From the NCBI GenBank assembly GCA_946612455.1, contig CAMOER010000015.1, forward strand, positions 1-56,879: a stretch of DNA of 56,879 nucleotides, written 5' to 3'. The notes under the pieces were generated by a model. It saw nothing but the letters and a program-made list of their open reading frames with translations, was not told where the DNA came from and searched no databases. The position numbers and the translations under genes were made by a program. This document shows positions 49,471 to 56,879 of this stretch, one piece after another (the stretch's first letter is position 1; each line of letters starts with the position of its first letter). This DNA comes from UBA3305 sp002373555 (GTDB taxonomy: Bacteria; Bacillota; Clostridia; Lachnospirales; Lachnospiraceae).

Positions 49471-50331
49471 ATGAAAGTATCAGATATTATCAAATCGGAG
49501 AAACCGTCGCTGTCTTTCGAGGTATTTCCGCCGAAGACGGACGCGGTATTTGAATCCATCCGGCAGGCGACGGAGGACGTTGCATGGCTCCAGCCGGATT
49601 ATATGAGCGTTACTTACGGCGCCGGCGGCGGTACGAGCGAGCATACCGTGGCGATCGCCGCAAATCTGGAAAAGCGGTTCCATGTGCCGGTCGTCGCGCA
49701 CATCAGCTGCATTTCTTCCACCAAAGAAGGCGTGCACAGACAGCTGGAAGCAATGAAAGCCGCCGGCCTGACGAATGTGCTGGCGCTGCGCGGCGATATT
49801 CCCGAAGGCGGCGAGATGCCCGGCGTTTACGCGCATGCTTCCGACCTGATCCCGGAGATCCTGGAAGCCGGCGATTTCTGTGTCGGCTGCGCCTGCTATC
49901 CGGAGGGCCATCCGGAGTCGCCGAACCAGAAGGAGGATATCCTCCACCTGAAGGACAAAGTGGATGCCGGCTGCTCGTACCTGGTCACGCAGATGTTCTT
50001 CGACAATGATGTCTTTTTCAATTTCCTGTATAAAGTACGCGAAGCCGGGATCACGGTGCCGGTCGTGCCGGGCATCATGCCGGTGACGAACGCGAAGCAG
50101 GTGAATCGGATCCGGACGCTGTCCGGGCAAAACATTCCGCCGCGGTTCCGTTATATCGTCGACCGCTTCGGGGATGATCCGGCGGCAATGGCGCAGGCCG
50201 GCATTGCGTTCGCAACGCAGCAGATCGTGGATCTTTACGCGAACGGGATCAATGCGGTACATGTATATTCGATGAATAACGCGCGTGTCGCCGGGAAAAT
50301 CAAGGAGAATCTTTCGCAGATCGTGAAGTGA
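49471..50331 (+). CDS. metF: Methylenetetrahydrofolate reductase MetF
   Basis: 286 residues, a TIM-barrel flavoprotein that makes 5-methyl-tetrahydrofolate for methionine synthesis. SFEVFPPKTDAVFES opens the barrel and VTYGAGGG follows near 50. The NVLALRGDIP segment near 107 and QMFFDN near 175 are conserved. Its product feeds the MetH encoded at 51659. GGGGGAG precedes the ATG. Confidence 0.95.
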   Translation: MKVSDIIKSEKPSLSFEVFPPKTDAVFESIRQATEDVAWLQPDYMSVTYGAGGGTSEHTVAIAANLEKRFHVPVVAHISCISSTKEGVHRQLEAMKAAGLTNVLALRGDIPEGGEMPGVYAHASDLIPEILEAGDFCVGCACYPEGHPESPNQKEDILHLKDKVDAGCSYLVTQMFFDNDVFFNFLYKVREAGITVPVVPGIMPVTNAKQVNRIRTLSGQNIPPRFRYIVDRFGDDPAAMAQAGIAFATQQIVDLYANGINAVHVYSMNNARVAGKIKENLSQIVK

Positions 50332-50343
50332 GGCGGGCATCGG

Positions 50344-51024
50344 ATGACGGATATCATACGCAGGAAAACGGTGGATATTCCGGAAGCGGAGATCATCCGG
50401 TATCTCGGCTACCGGGGAGACCGGCCTGATGAAAATGTCATGAGGCTCATCTTTGCATGCGTGCGGGAACTCAGTGAGATCGCTGATTACCGCGCGTGCA
50501 GAGAACGGGTGCCGATTGCAGAAACGGAGGACGGCATTCTGCTGCAGAATATTCTGCTGCCCGGGACGGCGATCCGCCGGAATCTGTCCGGCTGCGCGGA
50601 AGCATACGCTTTCGCCGCGACGGCCGGACCGGCCGTGGACCGAAGGCTGTCCGTGCTGCGGTACAGCGAGCCGACGAAGGCGCTGATCATGGATGCAGCC
50701 GCCAGCGCGGCAGTGGAAGCATTCTGCGATGAGCTGAATGCTTCCTGGGAAGAAGAGGCTCTCGCGGAAGGAAAATTCCTGCGGACGCGTTTCTCGCCGG
50801 GATACGGCGATCTGCCGATCACGGTGCAGAAAGAACTGCTGCGGCTGCTGGACGCGGCGCACCACACGGGGATCACACTGACGGATTCCATGATGATGAT
50901 CCCGCGGAAGTCCGTGTCGGCGGTCATCGGGATCTCGGAGGCGTGCGCGCGCAGGGAGCGGAGCGGCTGCGCGGCGTGCGGGAAGAAGGATTGCCTGTAC
51001 AGGAAAACTGCTTTGAAACTGTGA
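50344..51024 (+). CDS. Stand-alone MetH activation-domain-like protein
   Basis: 226 residues. The sequence matches the vitamin B12-dependent methionine synthase activation (AdoMet-binding) domain: an N-terminal helix pair, then RFSPGYGDLPI near 150 and the SMMMIPRKSVSAVIGIS strand, ending in a CAACGKKDC cysteine cluster. In E. coli this domain is the C-terminus of MetH. Here metH lacks it, so the two proteins probably work together to re-methylate oxidised cobalamin. It lies 12 bases after metF. Confidence 0.85.
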   Translation: MTDIIRRKTVDIPEAEIIRYLGYRGDRPDENVMRLIFACVRELSEIADYRACRERVPIAETEDGILLQNILLPGTAIRRNLSGCAEAYAFAATAGPAVDRRLSVLRYSEPTKALIMDAAASAAVEAFCDELNASWEEEALAEGKFLRTRFSPGYGDLPITVQKELLRLLDAAHHTGITLTDSMMMIPRKSVSAVIGISEACARRERSGCAACGKKDCLYRKTALKL

Positions 51025-51069
51025 GAGGCGGATCGGAAGTGAAAAAAGCTGCTTCAAAACTACTGTAGA

Positions 51070-51650
51070 GGGAAAAAGTGACCTGGAATAGAGAAAGAAG
51101 GAAAATGGGTCACTTGAAGAGAGCTGAACAGCAGGAAATGCAGGCGGAAAAGTGACCTGGAATAGAGAAAAAGGGAAATTGGGTCACTAGATGAGAGGCG
51201 AACAGCAGGAAATGCAGGCGGAAAAGTGACCTGGAATAGAGAAAAAGGGAAATTGGGTCACTTGATGAGAGGCGAACAGCAGGAAATGCAGGCGGAAAAG
51301 TGACCTGAAACAGAGAAAAAGGGAAATTGGGTCACTTGAAAAGAGCGGAACAGCAGGAAATGCAGGCGAAAAAGTGACCTGAAATAAAGAAAAAGGGAAA
51401 TTGGGTCACTAGAAGAGAGCTGAACAGCTGGAAAAGCAGGTGAAAAAGGGACCTGGAATAGAGAAAAAGGGAAATTGGGTCACTAGATGAGAGCTGAACA
51501 GCAGGAAATGAAGGCGAAAACGTGACCTGGAATAACAAGAAAGAGAGATCAAGTCACAGGGAAGCATAGAAGAAGACCGAAAAGCGAGGATCATTGTGAC
51601 TTGAAAATCGGAAGCTGAAAAACAGGTCACTTCGAGAGCATGAACCGGGG
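51070..51650. repeat. Tandem array of eight ~74-bp units
   Basis: GTGACC (or a one-base variant) recurs at 51077, 51152, 51226, 51300, 51374, 51448, 51522 and 51596, so the period is 74 bases with a single 75. In most units GTGACC is followed 24 bases later by GGTCAC, forming a potential hairpin, then by a purine-rich GAACAGCAGGAAATG spacer. Units 2-6 are most alike; the outer ones have decayed. The period is not a multiple of three and no frame is protein-like. The array fills the whole gap before metH. Confidence 0.92.
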
Positions 51651-51658
51651 GGGATACG

Positions 51659-54136
51659 ATGAACATTCTTGAAAAGATCAGGACTTCAATCACCTATTTT
51701 GATGGCGGCATGGGGACGCTTCTGCAGGCGCGCGGCCTGCAGCCGGGAGAACTTCCGGAGACATGGAATATCCTGCATCCGGAGATCATCGCGGATATCC
51801 ACAGCAGCTACTACGCCGCCGGCTCGAATATCATTACCACCAATACATTCGGCGCCAATTCCTTTAAATATGACGGAAAAGACGGAAGATATTCCGTCGA
51901 AGAAGTCGTGCAGGCAGGCGTGCGGATCGCAGTGGAAACAAGAGAACGCTTCCGCGTGCCGGAGGTCGCTCCGCTGGACGCTCAGAACAGCAGAACCGGG
52001 GAGGGAACCCGTCCTTCGGCCCTGCATCCGCGCTACGTCGCCCTGGATATCGGCCCGCTCGGCAGGATGCTCGCGCCGCTGGGCGACCTGGACTTCGAAG
52101 AAGCGGTCGCCCGCTTCGCGGAGATCGTCCGGGCGGGCGCGTCCTGCGGCGCGGACGTCATCCTCATCGAGACCATGAACGACTGCTACGAAACCAAGGC
52201 AGCCGTCCTGGCCGCGAAGGAAAACAGCGATCTGCCGGTCTTTGTCACCTGCGTCTACGACGAACGCAAAAAGCTCATGACCGGCGCGGATCCGCAGGCC
52301 ATGGCCGCCATGCTCGAAGGCCTGGGTGTCGATGCGATCGGCATGAACTGCTCGCTCGGCCCGGCGCAGATGCTTACCGTCGTGCCGGAGCTCGCAGCCG
52401 CGACTTCGCTCCCCGTCATCGTCAGCCCGAACGCCGGCCTGCCGCGGACGGAGAACGGCAAGACTGTATATGACGTGGATCCGCAGGCCTTCGCCGGATA
52501 TATGCGGGAGATCGTCCATGCAGGCGCGCACATCATCGGCGGCTGCTGCGGCACGACCCCCGACTATATCAAGGCAGAGATCGAAGCGACGCACGACCTT
52601 CCGCTGCCGGCGCTCCGGCAGAAGAACCGTCCGGTCGTTTCTTCCTATTCCCACGCTGTGTATTTTGATAACATTCCCGTGCTGATCGGCGAACGTCTCA
52701 ACCCGACCGGCAAGAAACTGCTGAAAGCCGCGCTCCGGGAAAAGAACATGGATTACGTCATGCAGGAGGCCATCCGCCAGGTCGAATCCGGCGCATCCGT
52801 TCTGGATGTCAATGTCGGTCTTCCGGAGCTGGATGAAGCGGAAATGCTGCCGCAATGCGTCTTCGCTGTTCAGAGCGTGACCGACGTCCCCCTGCAGCTG
52901 GACACCGGAAATGCCGATGCCCTGGCGAAAGCCCTCCGTATTTACAATGGCAAGCCGATGATCAATTCCGTGAACGGCAAAGCCGAATCCATGGCGGCCG
53001 TGTTCCCGCTGGCGAAAAAATACGGCGGACTCGTTGTCGCCCTGACACTGGACGAGAGCGGTATCCCGCAGACGGCAGAGGGCAGATTTGCGATCGCGAA
53101 AAAGATCATGGAGGAAGCGGAAAAATACGGGATCCGTTCATGCGATCTCATTTTCGATCCGCTGGCGCTCACCATCTCTTCCGATCCGCATGCCGCGCTG
53201 ACGGCCGTGGAAACGATCGAGCTTATCAGGAACAGGCTCGGCGGCATCTGCAGCCTCGGCATCTCGAATATTTCCTTCGGCCTGCCGCACAGGGATTTCA
53301 TCACGGCTACATTTTTCACGATGGCGCTGCAGAAAGGCCTGAAAGCCGCCATCATGAATCCGTTCTCGGTCGAGATGATGAAGGCCTACCGGTCCTTCCT
53401 GGCCCTGAACGCGATGGATGACAACTGCCTGGAATATCTGGCGTTCGCGCAGAATGTCAGCGAAACGGTGCAGACAGCCGCGTCCGGAAAGACAGCCGGC
53501 GCAGCTGCAGGCGCGACGGATTCCGGCAGCCTGAAGGATGCGATCGTTCACGGGCTGAAGGAAAAATCGGCAAACATTGCCGCCGCGCTTCTGGAAACCA
53601 GAGAGCCGATGCTCCTGATCCACGAAGAGATCATCCCCGCGCTGGATGAAGTCGGCGCCGGTTTTGAAGAAAAACGCGTCTACCTGCCGCAGCTTCTCAT
53701 GAGCGCGGAAGCCGCAACGGCCGCGTTTGACGTGATCCGGACGCGCATCCCTGCCGGCGACGGCACTGCGCCGAAGATCATTCTGGCGACGGTCAAAGGC
53801 GATATCCATGATATCGGCAAGAATATCGTGAAGGTGCTGCTGGAAAACTACAGCTACCGCGTGGTCGATCTCGGAAAGGATGTGCCGCCGGAGCGGATCG
53901 TGGAAACGGCGGTGAAGGAAAACATCCGCATGGTCGGTCTTTCCGCGCTGATGACCACCACGGTCCCCGCGATGGAAGAGACGATCCGGCAACTGCGCGC
54001 TGCGGGCTGGGACGGCATGGTCGCCGTCGGCGGTGCCGTGCTGACGCAGGAATATGCCGATATGATCGGCGCGGACGTTTACGCCAAAAATGCGATGGAC
54101 ACTGTGAAGGAAGCCAACCGGTTCTTCGGCAGATGA
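51659..54136 (+). CDS. metH: B12-dependent methionine synthase MetH, lacking activation domain
   Basis: 825 residues. Domain 1 (about 1-310) is the homocysteine S-methyltransferase with FDGGMGTLLQ and zinc cysteines in GMNCSLGP and GGCCGTTP. Domain 2 (about 320-600) binds methyl-tetrahydrofolate (IGERLNPTGKK). Domain 3 (about 625-825) is the cap and cobalamin-binding module with DIHDIGKN, whose His ligates cobalt. The protein ends there, so the usual C-terminal activation domain is missing and is supplied by the gene at 50344. The array of 74-bp repeats ends a few bases before its ribosome site. Confidence 0.95.
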   Translation: MNILEKIRTSITYFDGGMGTLLQARGLQPGELPETWNILHPEIIADIHSSYYAAGSNIITTNTFGANSFKYDGKDGRYSVEEVVQAGVRIAVETRERFRVPEVAPLDAQNSRTGEGTRPSALHPRYVALDIGPLGRMLAPLGDLDFEEAVARFAEIVRAGASCGADVILIETMNDCYETKAAVLAAKENSDLPVFVTCVYDERKKLMTGADPQAMAAMLEGLGVDAIGMNCSLGPAQMLTVVPELAAATSLPVIVSPNAGLPRTENGKTVYDVDPQAFAGYMREIVHAGAHIIGGCCGTTPDYIKAEIEATHDLPLPALRQKNRPVVSSYSHAVYFDNIPVLIGERLNPTGKKLLKAALREKNMDYVMQEAIRQVESGASVLDVNVGLPELDEAEMLPQCVFAVQSVTDVPLQLDTGNADALAKALRIYNGKPMINSVNGKAESMAAVFPLAKKYGGLVVALTLDESGIPQTAEGRFAIAKKIMEEAEKYGIRSCDLIFDPLALTISSDPHAALTAVETIELIRNRLGGICSLGISNISFGLPHRDFITATFFTMALQKGLKAAIMNPFSVEMMKAYRSFLALNAMDDNCLEYLAFAQNVSETVQTAASGKTAGAAAGATDSGSLKDAIVHGLKEKSANIAAALLETREPMLLIHEEIIPALDEVGAGFEEKRVYLPQLLMSAEAATAAFDVIRTRIPAGDGTAPKIILATVKGDIHDIGKNIVKVLLENYSYRVVDLGKDVPPERIVETAVKENIRMVGLSALMTTTVPAMEETIRQLRAAGWDGMVAVGGAVLTQEYADMIGADVYAKNAMDTVKEANRFFGR

Positions 54137-54172
54137 CCGCCGTACGGATCATTTTCTGTACAGTATTTGAAC

Positions 54173-54201
54173 ATGACAGAGACAGGGGAGTTTGCTATAA
54201 T
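54173..54201 (+). promoter_or_regulatory. Promoter of the ion-transporter gene
   Basis: ATGACA (54173-54178), a 17-base spacer and TATAAT (54196-54201) with an extended TGC. Confidence 0.6.
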
Positions 54202-54221
54202 TTCCTGCGGACACTTTTCTT

Positions 54222-54285
54222 GAGGAGGAATGCACCGAAACGGAGGATGATCCCGTTTCGGCCGCCGGCAACGGCGTTTTAAAAA
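54222..54285 (+). promoter_or_regulatory. Transporter leader: GAGGAGG, two tiny frames and hairpins
   Basis: GAGGAGG (54222-54228) is followed by a six-codon frame (54230-54250) whose TGA overlaps the ATG of an eleven-codon frame (54247-54282). CCGAAACGG and CCGTTTCGG (about 54235-54261) form a hairpin, and GCCG...CGGC plus TTTT follow. The transporter ATG comes 3 bases after the second stop and has no Shine-Dalgarno of its own. Translational coupling or attenuation is possible but the upstream site spacing is poor. Confidence 0.35.
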
Positions 54286-55551
54286 ATGAAAATTGCAGCT
54301 GCTTTATTTATTCTGATGTATATTCTGATGATTGCGCTGCCGAAGTACCGCGTGTATTACGTGCTCGGTGTGGCGGCGGTCTATGTCGTGCTGGGCATTC
54401 TGCCTGCAGGGGAGATCCTGCCCGCCATCAACTGGAATGTCCTGATGATGATCTCCGGCACGATGCTGGTCGTCTATTATTTCATCGAATCGATGATGCC
54501 GAACCTGATCGCCGGAAAGCTCCTCGGCGTGGCCGGCAATGTCATGTGGGTCACGATCTTCATGTCGCTTTTTGCCGGCATCATTTCTGCCTTCATTGAC
54601 AATGTCGCAACAGTCCTGATGGTCGCGCCCGTCGGCTTCGTCATCTGTAAAAAGCTGGACATCAATCCGGTGCCGATGATCATTTCGATCGCCGTTTCCT
54701 CCAATCTGCAGGGCGCGGCGACGCTGGTCGGCGATACGACATCCATTCTGCTGGCGGCGCACGCCGGCATGGATTTTTCCGATTTCTTCTGGATGCACGG
54801 AAAGCCCGGCATCTTCTTCGCGGTCGAGCTCGGCGCGCTCGCGACGGTGCCGATCATGATGTTCCTGTTCCGGAAGGACAAGCATCCGGTGGAGAAAGGA
54901 GAGGATGTGAAGGTCAAGTCGATCTTCCCCACGATCCTGCTGCTCACACTGATCCTTTCGCTGATCACGGCCTCCTTCTTCAAGGATAAGCCGGCGCTGA
55001 CGAACGGTTATATCTGCCTGGGTCTCGGCCTTGTGTCCCTGATCTGGAACAGGATCCGCGGAAGCGCAGCCGGTTCCGTCAAAGCGGCGCTTAAGAGCGT
55101 GGATACCGAGACGCTGGTGCTGCTGGCTGCGCTGTTCATCGTCATCGAAGGCGTGACGCGCGCCGGGATCATTGATCTGCTGTCCGAGTGGATCGTAAAG
55201 GTCGGCGGCGGGAATAAATTCCTGATGTTCACCATGATCGTGTGGGGGTCTGTCATCATTTCCGCTTTCGTGGACAACATCCCGTATGTGGCGACGATGC
55301 TGCCGGTACTGGCCGGCGTCACGCGGACGCTCGGCGTATCGCCGGAGCTGCTGTATTTCGGCCTGCTGACCGGTGCGACGCTGGGCGGCAATCTGACGCC
55401 GATCGGCGCTTCCGCAAATATCACTGCGGTCGGCATGCTGAAGAAGAACGGGTATGAAGTTTCCTTTAAGGATTTCATGCGGATCGGGGTGCCTTTTACG
55501 CTGACGGCGGTGGCGGTCGGGTATCTGGTGATCTGGTTCCTGTGGAATTGA
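54286..55551 (+). CDS. SLC13/ArsB-like ion transporter
   Basis: 421 residues and about 11 membrane spans. Two inverted copies of the ion-transporter-superfamily motif are seen: SAFIDNVATVLMVAP near residue 105 and SAFVDNIPYVATMLP near 322, plus GGNLTPIGASANI near 365. Relatives include ArsB, NhaD and citrate or dicarboxylate carriers, so the ion cannot be named. An in-frame stop directly upstream fixes the start at ATG 54286 or later. No regulator or ArsR-type gene is adjacent. Confidence 0.88.
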   Translation: MKIAAALFILMYILMIALPKYRVYYVLGVAAVYVVLGILPAGEILPAINWNVLMMISGTMLVVYYFIESMMPNLIAGKLLGVAGNVMWVTIFMSLFAGIISAFIDNVATVLMVAPVGFVICKKLDINPVPMIISIAVSSNLQGAATLVGDTTSILLAAHAGMDFSDFFWMHGKPGIFFAVELGALATVPIMMFLFRKDKHPVEKGEDVKVKSIFPTILLLTLILSLITASFFKDKPALTNGYICLGLGLVSLIWNRIRGSAAGSVKAALKSVDTETLVLLAALFIVIEGVTRAGIIDLLSEWIVKVGGGNKFLMFTMIVWGSVIISAFVDNIPYVATMLPVLAGVTRTLGVSPELLYFGLLTGATLGGNLTPIGASANITAVGMLKKNGYEVSFKDFMRIGVPFTLTAVAVGYLVIWFLWN

Positions 55552-55611
55552 GAAAATTCCCGCCGCTTTCATATAAAAGCCGGATTATGTATGAGAAATA
55601 AATGATAATTA

Positions 55612-55640
55612 TTGCAATTCGCACAATATTGTGATAAAGT
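55612..55640 (+). promoter_or_regulatory. Promoter of the phosphoribosyltransferase-like gene
   Basis: TTGCAA (55612-55617), a 17-base spacer and TAAAGT (55635-55640). AATGATAATTATTGCA just upstream is AT-rich and loosely like a Fur box, but the match is not full. Confidence 0.5.
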
Positions 55641-55712
55641 TAAGTATCAAAAGGAACAAAGTCAGTCAGTAATCTGTCGGCATTGGAAAAAAATGAAAGG
55701 ACGGTGGAACAC

Positions 55713-56360
55713 ATGATAGGAGCCCCTCAGGAAATTGTATGCCAGAGAAATCCGAGAATTAAGATCAAGGCCCTGCAGGGTCATTTCGCAATGACAAATT
55801 CCCACACGAATTATTATGTCGATATCATTGATGTGAAGCACAATCAAGCACAGGCACAGCGCGCGGCTGAACTGATCGCCCAGGATTTCAGCTACCAGAG
55901 CGTGGTCGACACCATCGTCTGCATGGACGGCAGCAATATCATCGGCGCCTATCTGGCGGAGGCGCTCAGCAAGAATGACATGTATTCGCTGAACCGCAAG
56001 AAAGAGCTCTACGTCATCGCGCCGGAGAACGAGACATCCTCCCAGATGATTTTCCGTGACAACCTGCAGCCGCACATCCGCGGCAAGAGAGTGCTGATCC
56101 TCTGCGGAAACGTTCTGACCGGAAAGAATCTGGCGAAAGCGATTGAATGCGTGCAGTATTACGGCGGTGAAGTGGTCGGTGCGGCGGCTGTTTTCTCAGA
56201 TCTGGACGAGGTGAACGGCGTAGTCGTGAAACATCTGTTCAATCCGAAGGATATCCCCGGATACGATGCCTGCCTGCATTCGGCCTGCAGTCTGTGCGCC
56301 GCAGGTAAAAGGATCGACGCGTTGGCAAACAGCTTCGGCTACTCGATTATTCCCATGTAA
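55713..56360 (+). CDS. Phosphoribosyltransferase-like protein
   Basis: 215 residues resembling orotate-type phosphoribosyltransferases. The C-terminal half has the fold's PRPP loop region, KRVLILCGNVLTGKNLAKAI, but the pair of acidic residues normally at the start of that loop is replaced by Cys-Gly. Two CxxC-type groups near the end (ACSLCAAG) are also unusual. It may bind PRPP or a nucleotide without full catalysis, or be a regulator. ATG 55713 has GGACGGTGG upstream; a TTG at 55683 is in frame. It stands alone between a transporter and feoA. Confidence 0.75.
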   Translation: MIGAPQEIVCQRNPRIKIKALQGHFAMTNSHTNYYVDIIDVKHNQAQAQRAAELIAQDFSYQSVVDTIVCMDGSNIIGAYLAEALSKNDMYSLNRKKELYVIAPENETSSQMIFRDNLQPHIRGKRVLILCGNVLTGKNLAKAIECVQYYGGEVVGAAAVFSDLDEVNGVVVKHLFNPKDIPGYDACLHSACSLCAAGKRIDALANSFGYSIIPM

Positions 56361-56383
56361 CCATGTAAGATGAAAAGACCTTT

Positions 56384-56412
56384 GCGGGTGCGGAAACGCA
56401 CCCGCTTTTTTT
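56384..56412 (+). terminator. Terminator after the phosphoribosyltransferase-like gene
   Basis: GCGGGTGCG-GAAA-CGCACCCGC, a perfect 9-bp stem with a GNRA-type loop, followed by seven T. Confidence 0.95.
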
Positions 56413-56512
56413 GTGCGCCAGGGTCCGGCGCTCTGTCCTGCCGCCATCGTTCCGCCTGGGACAGCGTATTTTCCCACGACTCACTAAAGTTAATTCCATA
56501 CAATTAAAATTA

Positions 56513-56541
56513 TTGACATCAATTAACTATTAGCGTATACT
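56513..56541 (+). promoter_or_regulatory. feoA promoter with possible iron-repressor site
   Basis: TTGACA (56513-56518), a 17-base spacer and TATACT (56536-56541). TTAGCGTATACTAA (56530-56543) is a near palindrome that covers the -10 and resembles TTAG-N6-CTAA sites of DtxR/IdeR-type metal repressors. A further CTAAC...GTTAG pair lies just downstream. Iron control of feo genes is common, so repression by a DtxR-family protein is plausible. Confidence 0.7.
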
Positions 56542-56614
56542 AACATAGTCATGAGTTAGCTGAAACTTTCTTCCGGAAGTTCACGTTAACACAGGTAAAA
56601 CGGAGGTAACTGCT

Positions 56615-56833
56615 ATGATGCCGATTACGATGGCAAAACCCGGAGAGCGTGTTCAGGTCAAGCGCCTTGCGGGAAAGGATGAAGTCAGACGTCATCTGAA
56701 CGAGCTGGGCCTGGTGGAAGGCGATTATGTGACCGTTATCCAGAACAACAACGGGAACCTGATCATGCAGGTCAAGGACGGGCGGATCGCGCTGGATGAG
56801 AAACTCGCCATGCGTATTCAGTTCTATAAGTAA
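56615..56833 (+). CDS. feoA: Ferrous iron transport protein FeoA
   Basis: 72 residues forming an SH3-like FeoA domain (KPGERVQVKRLAG, then LNELGLVEGDYVTVI). FeoA is the small cytoplasmic partner of the FeoB iron permease, which would be expected just beyond the window end. GGAGG lies 8 bases before ATG 56615; ATG 56618 is the alternative. The strong promoter and its palindrome suggest iron-controlled expression. Confidence 0.93.
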   Translation: MMPITMAKPGERVQVKRLAGKDEVRRHLNELGLVEGDYVTVIQNNNGNLIMQVKDGRIALDEKLAMRIQFYK

Positions 56834-56836
56834 TTG

Positions 56837-56857
56837 CGAAACTCGCTCCGCGAGTTC
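56837..56857 (+). other. Short hairpin after feoA
   Basis: CGAAACTCGC and GCGAGTTCG pair around TCC with one bulge. There is no T-run before the window ends, so it may only separate feoA from the next gene. Confidence 0.45.
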
Positions 56858-56879
56858 GTAATCATGAGCAAACCAAGGT

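Noticed and set aside
51070..51650. CRISPR array
   Set aside because: The whole 74-bp unit repeats, spacers are not unique, no cas genes are near, and units decay gradually at the edges.
51332..51693. Two small minus-strand frames in the tandem array
   Set aside because: They are Ser/Phe-rich translations of the repeat. The 74-base period shifts frame every unit, so no protein repeat is encoded.

Overview
The window looks like a chromosomal segment of a moderately GC-rich anaerobic Firmicute, most likely of the Clostridia and plausibly Lachnospiraceae. The reasons are strong Shine-Dalgarno sites, Gram-positive-style lipoproteins, a type IV pilus locus without the outer-membrane parts PilP and PilQ, single-chain glycyl-tRNA synthetase, Mini-ribonuclease III beside cysS, two ferredoxin-dependent 2-oxoacid oxidoreductases, a glycyl radical enzyme and a split B12-dependent methionine synthase. 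The species assignment is inference. No rRNA, tRNA, CRISPR array or intact insertion sequence was seen.

Positions 87-13418 hold a near-complete type IV pilus locus: four pilin-like proteins (one a 766-residue pilin with a GLUG-repeat ectodomain), pilB, pilT, pilC, a small membrane protein, pilD, pilM, pilN, pilO and, behind its own promoter and a structured leader, the major pilin pilA. Directly downstream (13832-18142) lies a 1436-residue protein that joins an amino-acid-permease-like membrane domain to GGDEF, receiver, degenerate GGDEF and EAL domains. It probably links nutrient sensing or transport to cyclic-di-GMP, a usual regulator of pili.

Positions 18477-24310 carry a peptide ABC importer in the unusual order D-F-A-B-C. 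It converges on a minus-strand paaK-iorB-iorA operon for aryl-pyruvate oxidation. A four-subunit pyruvate or 2-ketoisovalerate ferredoxin oxidoreductase is transcribed divergently from it (28338-31343). With asparaginase (36021-37019), this suggests a peptide- and amino-acid-fermenting metabolism.

Positions 31657-39098 hold a Uma2 remnant, a flavoprotein, cmk-ispH-rpsA, ansA, a DUF362 protein and an intact HTH-Uma2 protein. Positions 39215-43601 hold a radical SAM activase and a 993-residue glycyl radical enzyme whose N-terminus resembles an SCP2 lipid-binding domain. Positions 43719-48950 hold a lipoprotein, glyQS, cysS, mrnC and rlmB. Positions 49471-54136 form a methionine and one-carbon module (metF, a stand-alone MetH activation-domain protein, metH) interrupted by an eight-unit 74-bp tandem array. 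The window closes with an ion-transporter-superfamily permease, a phosphoribosyltransferase-like protein with an altered PRPP motif, and feoA.

Several families of palindromic dispersed repeats sit between genes, mostly in the minor-pilin region and around cysS and rlmB. The strongest candidates for undescribed biology are the permease/cyclic-di-GMP fusion beside the pilus locus, the SCP2-like glycyl radical enzyme, the GLUG pilin, the pilA leader with mutually exclusive hairpins and the 74-bp array before metH.
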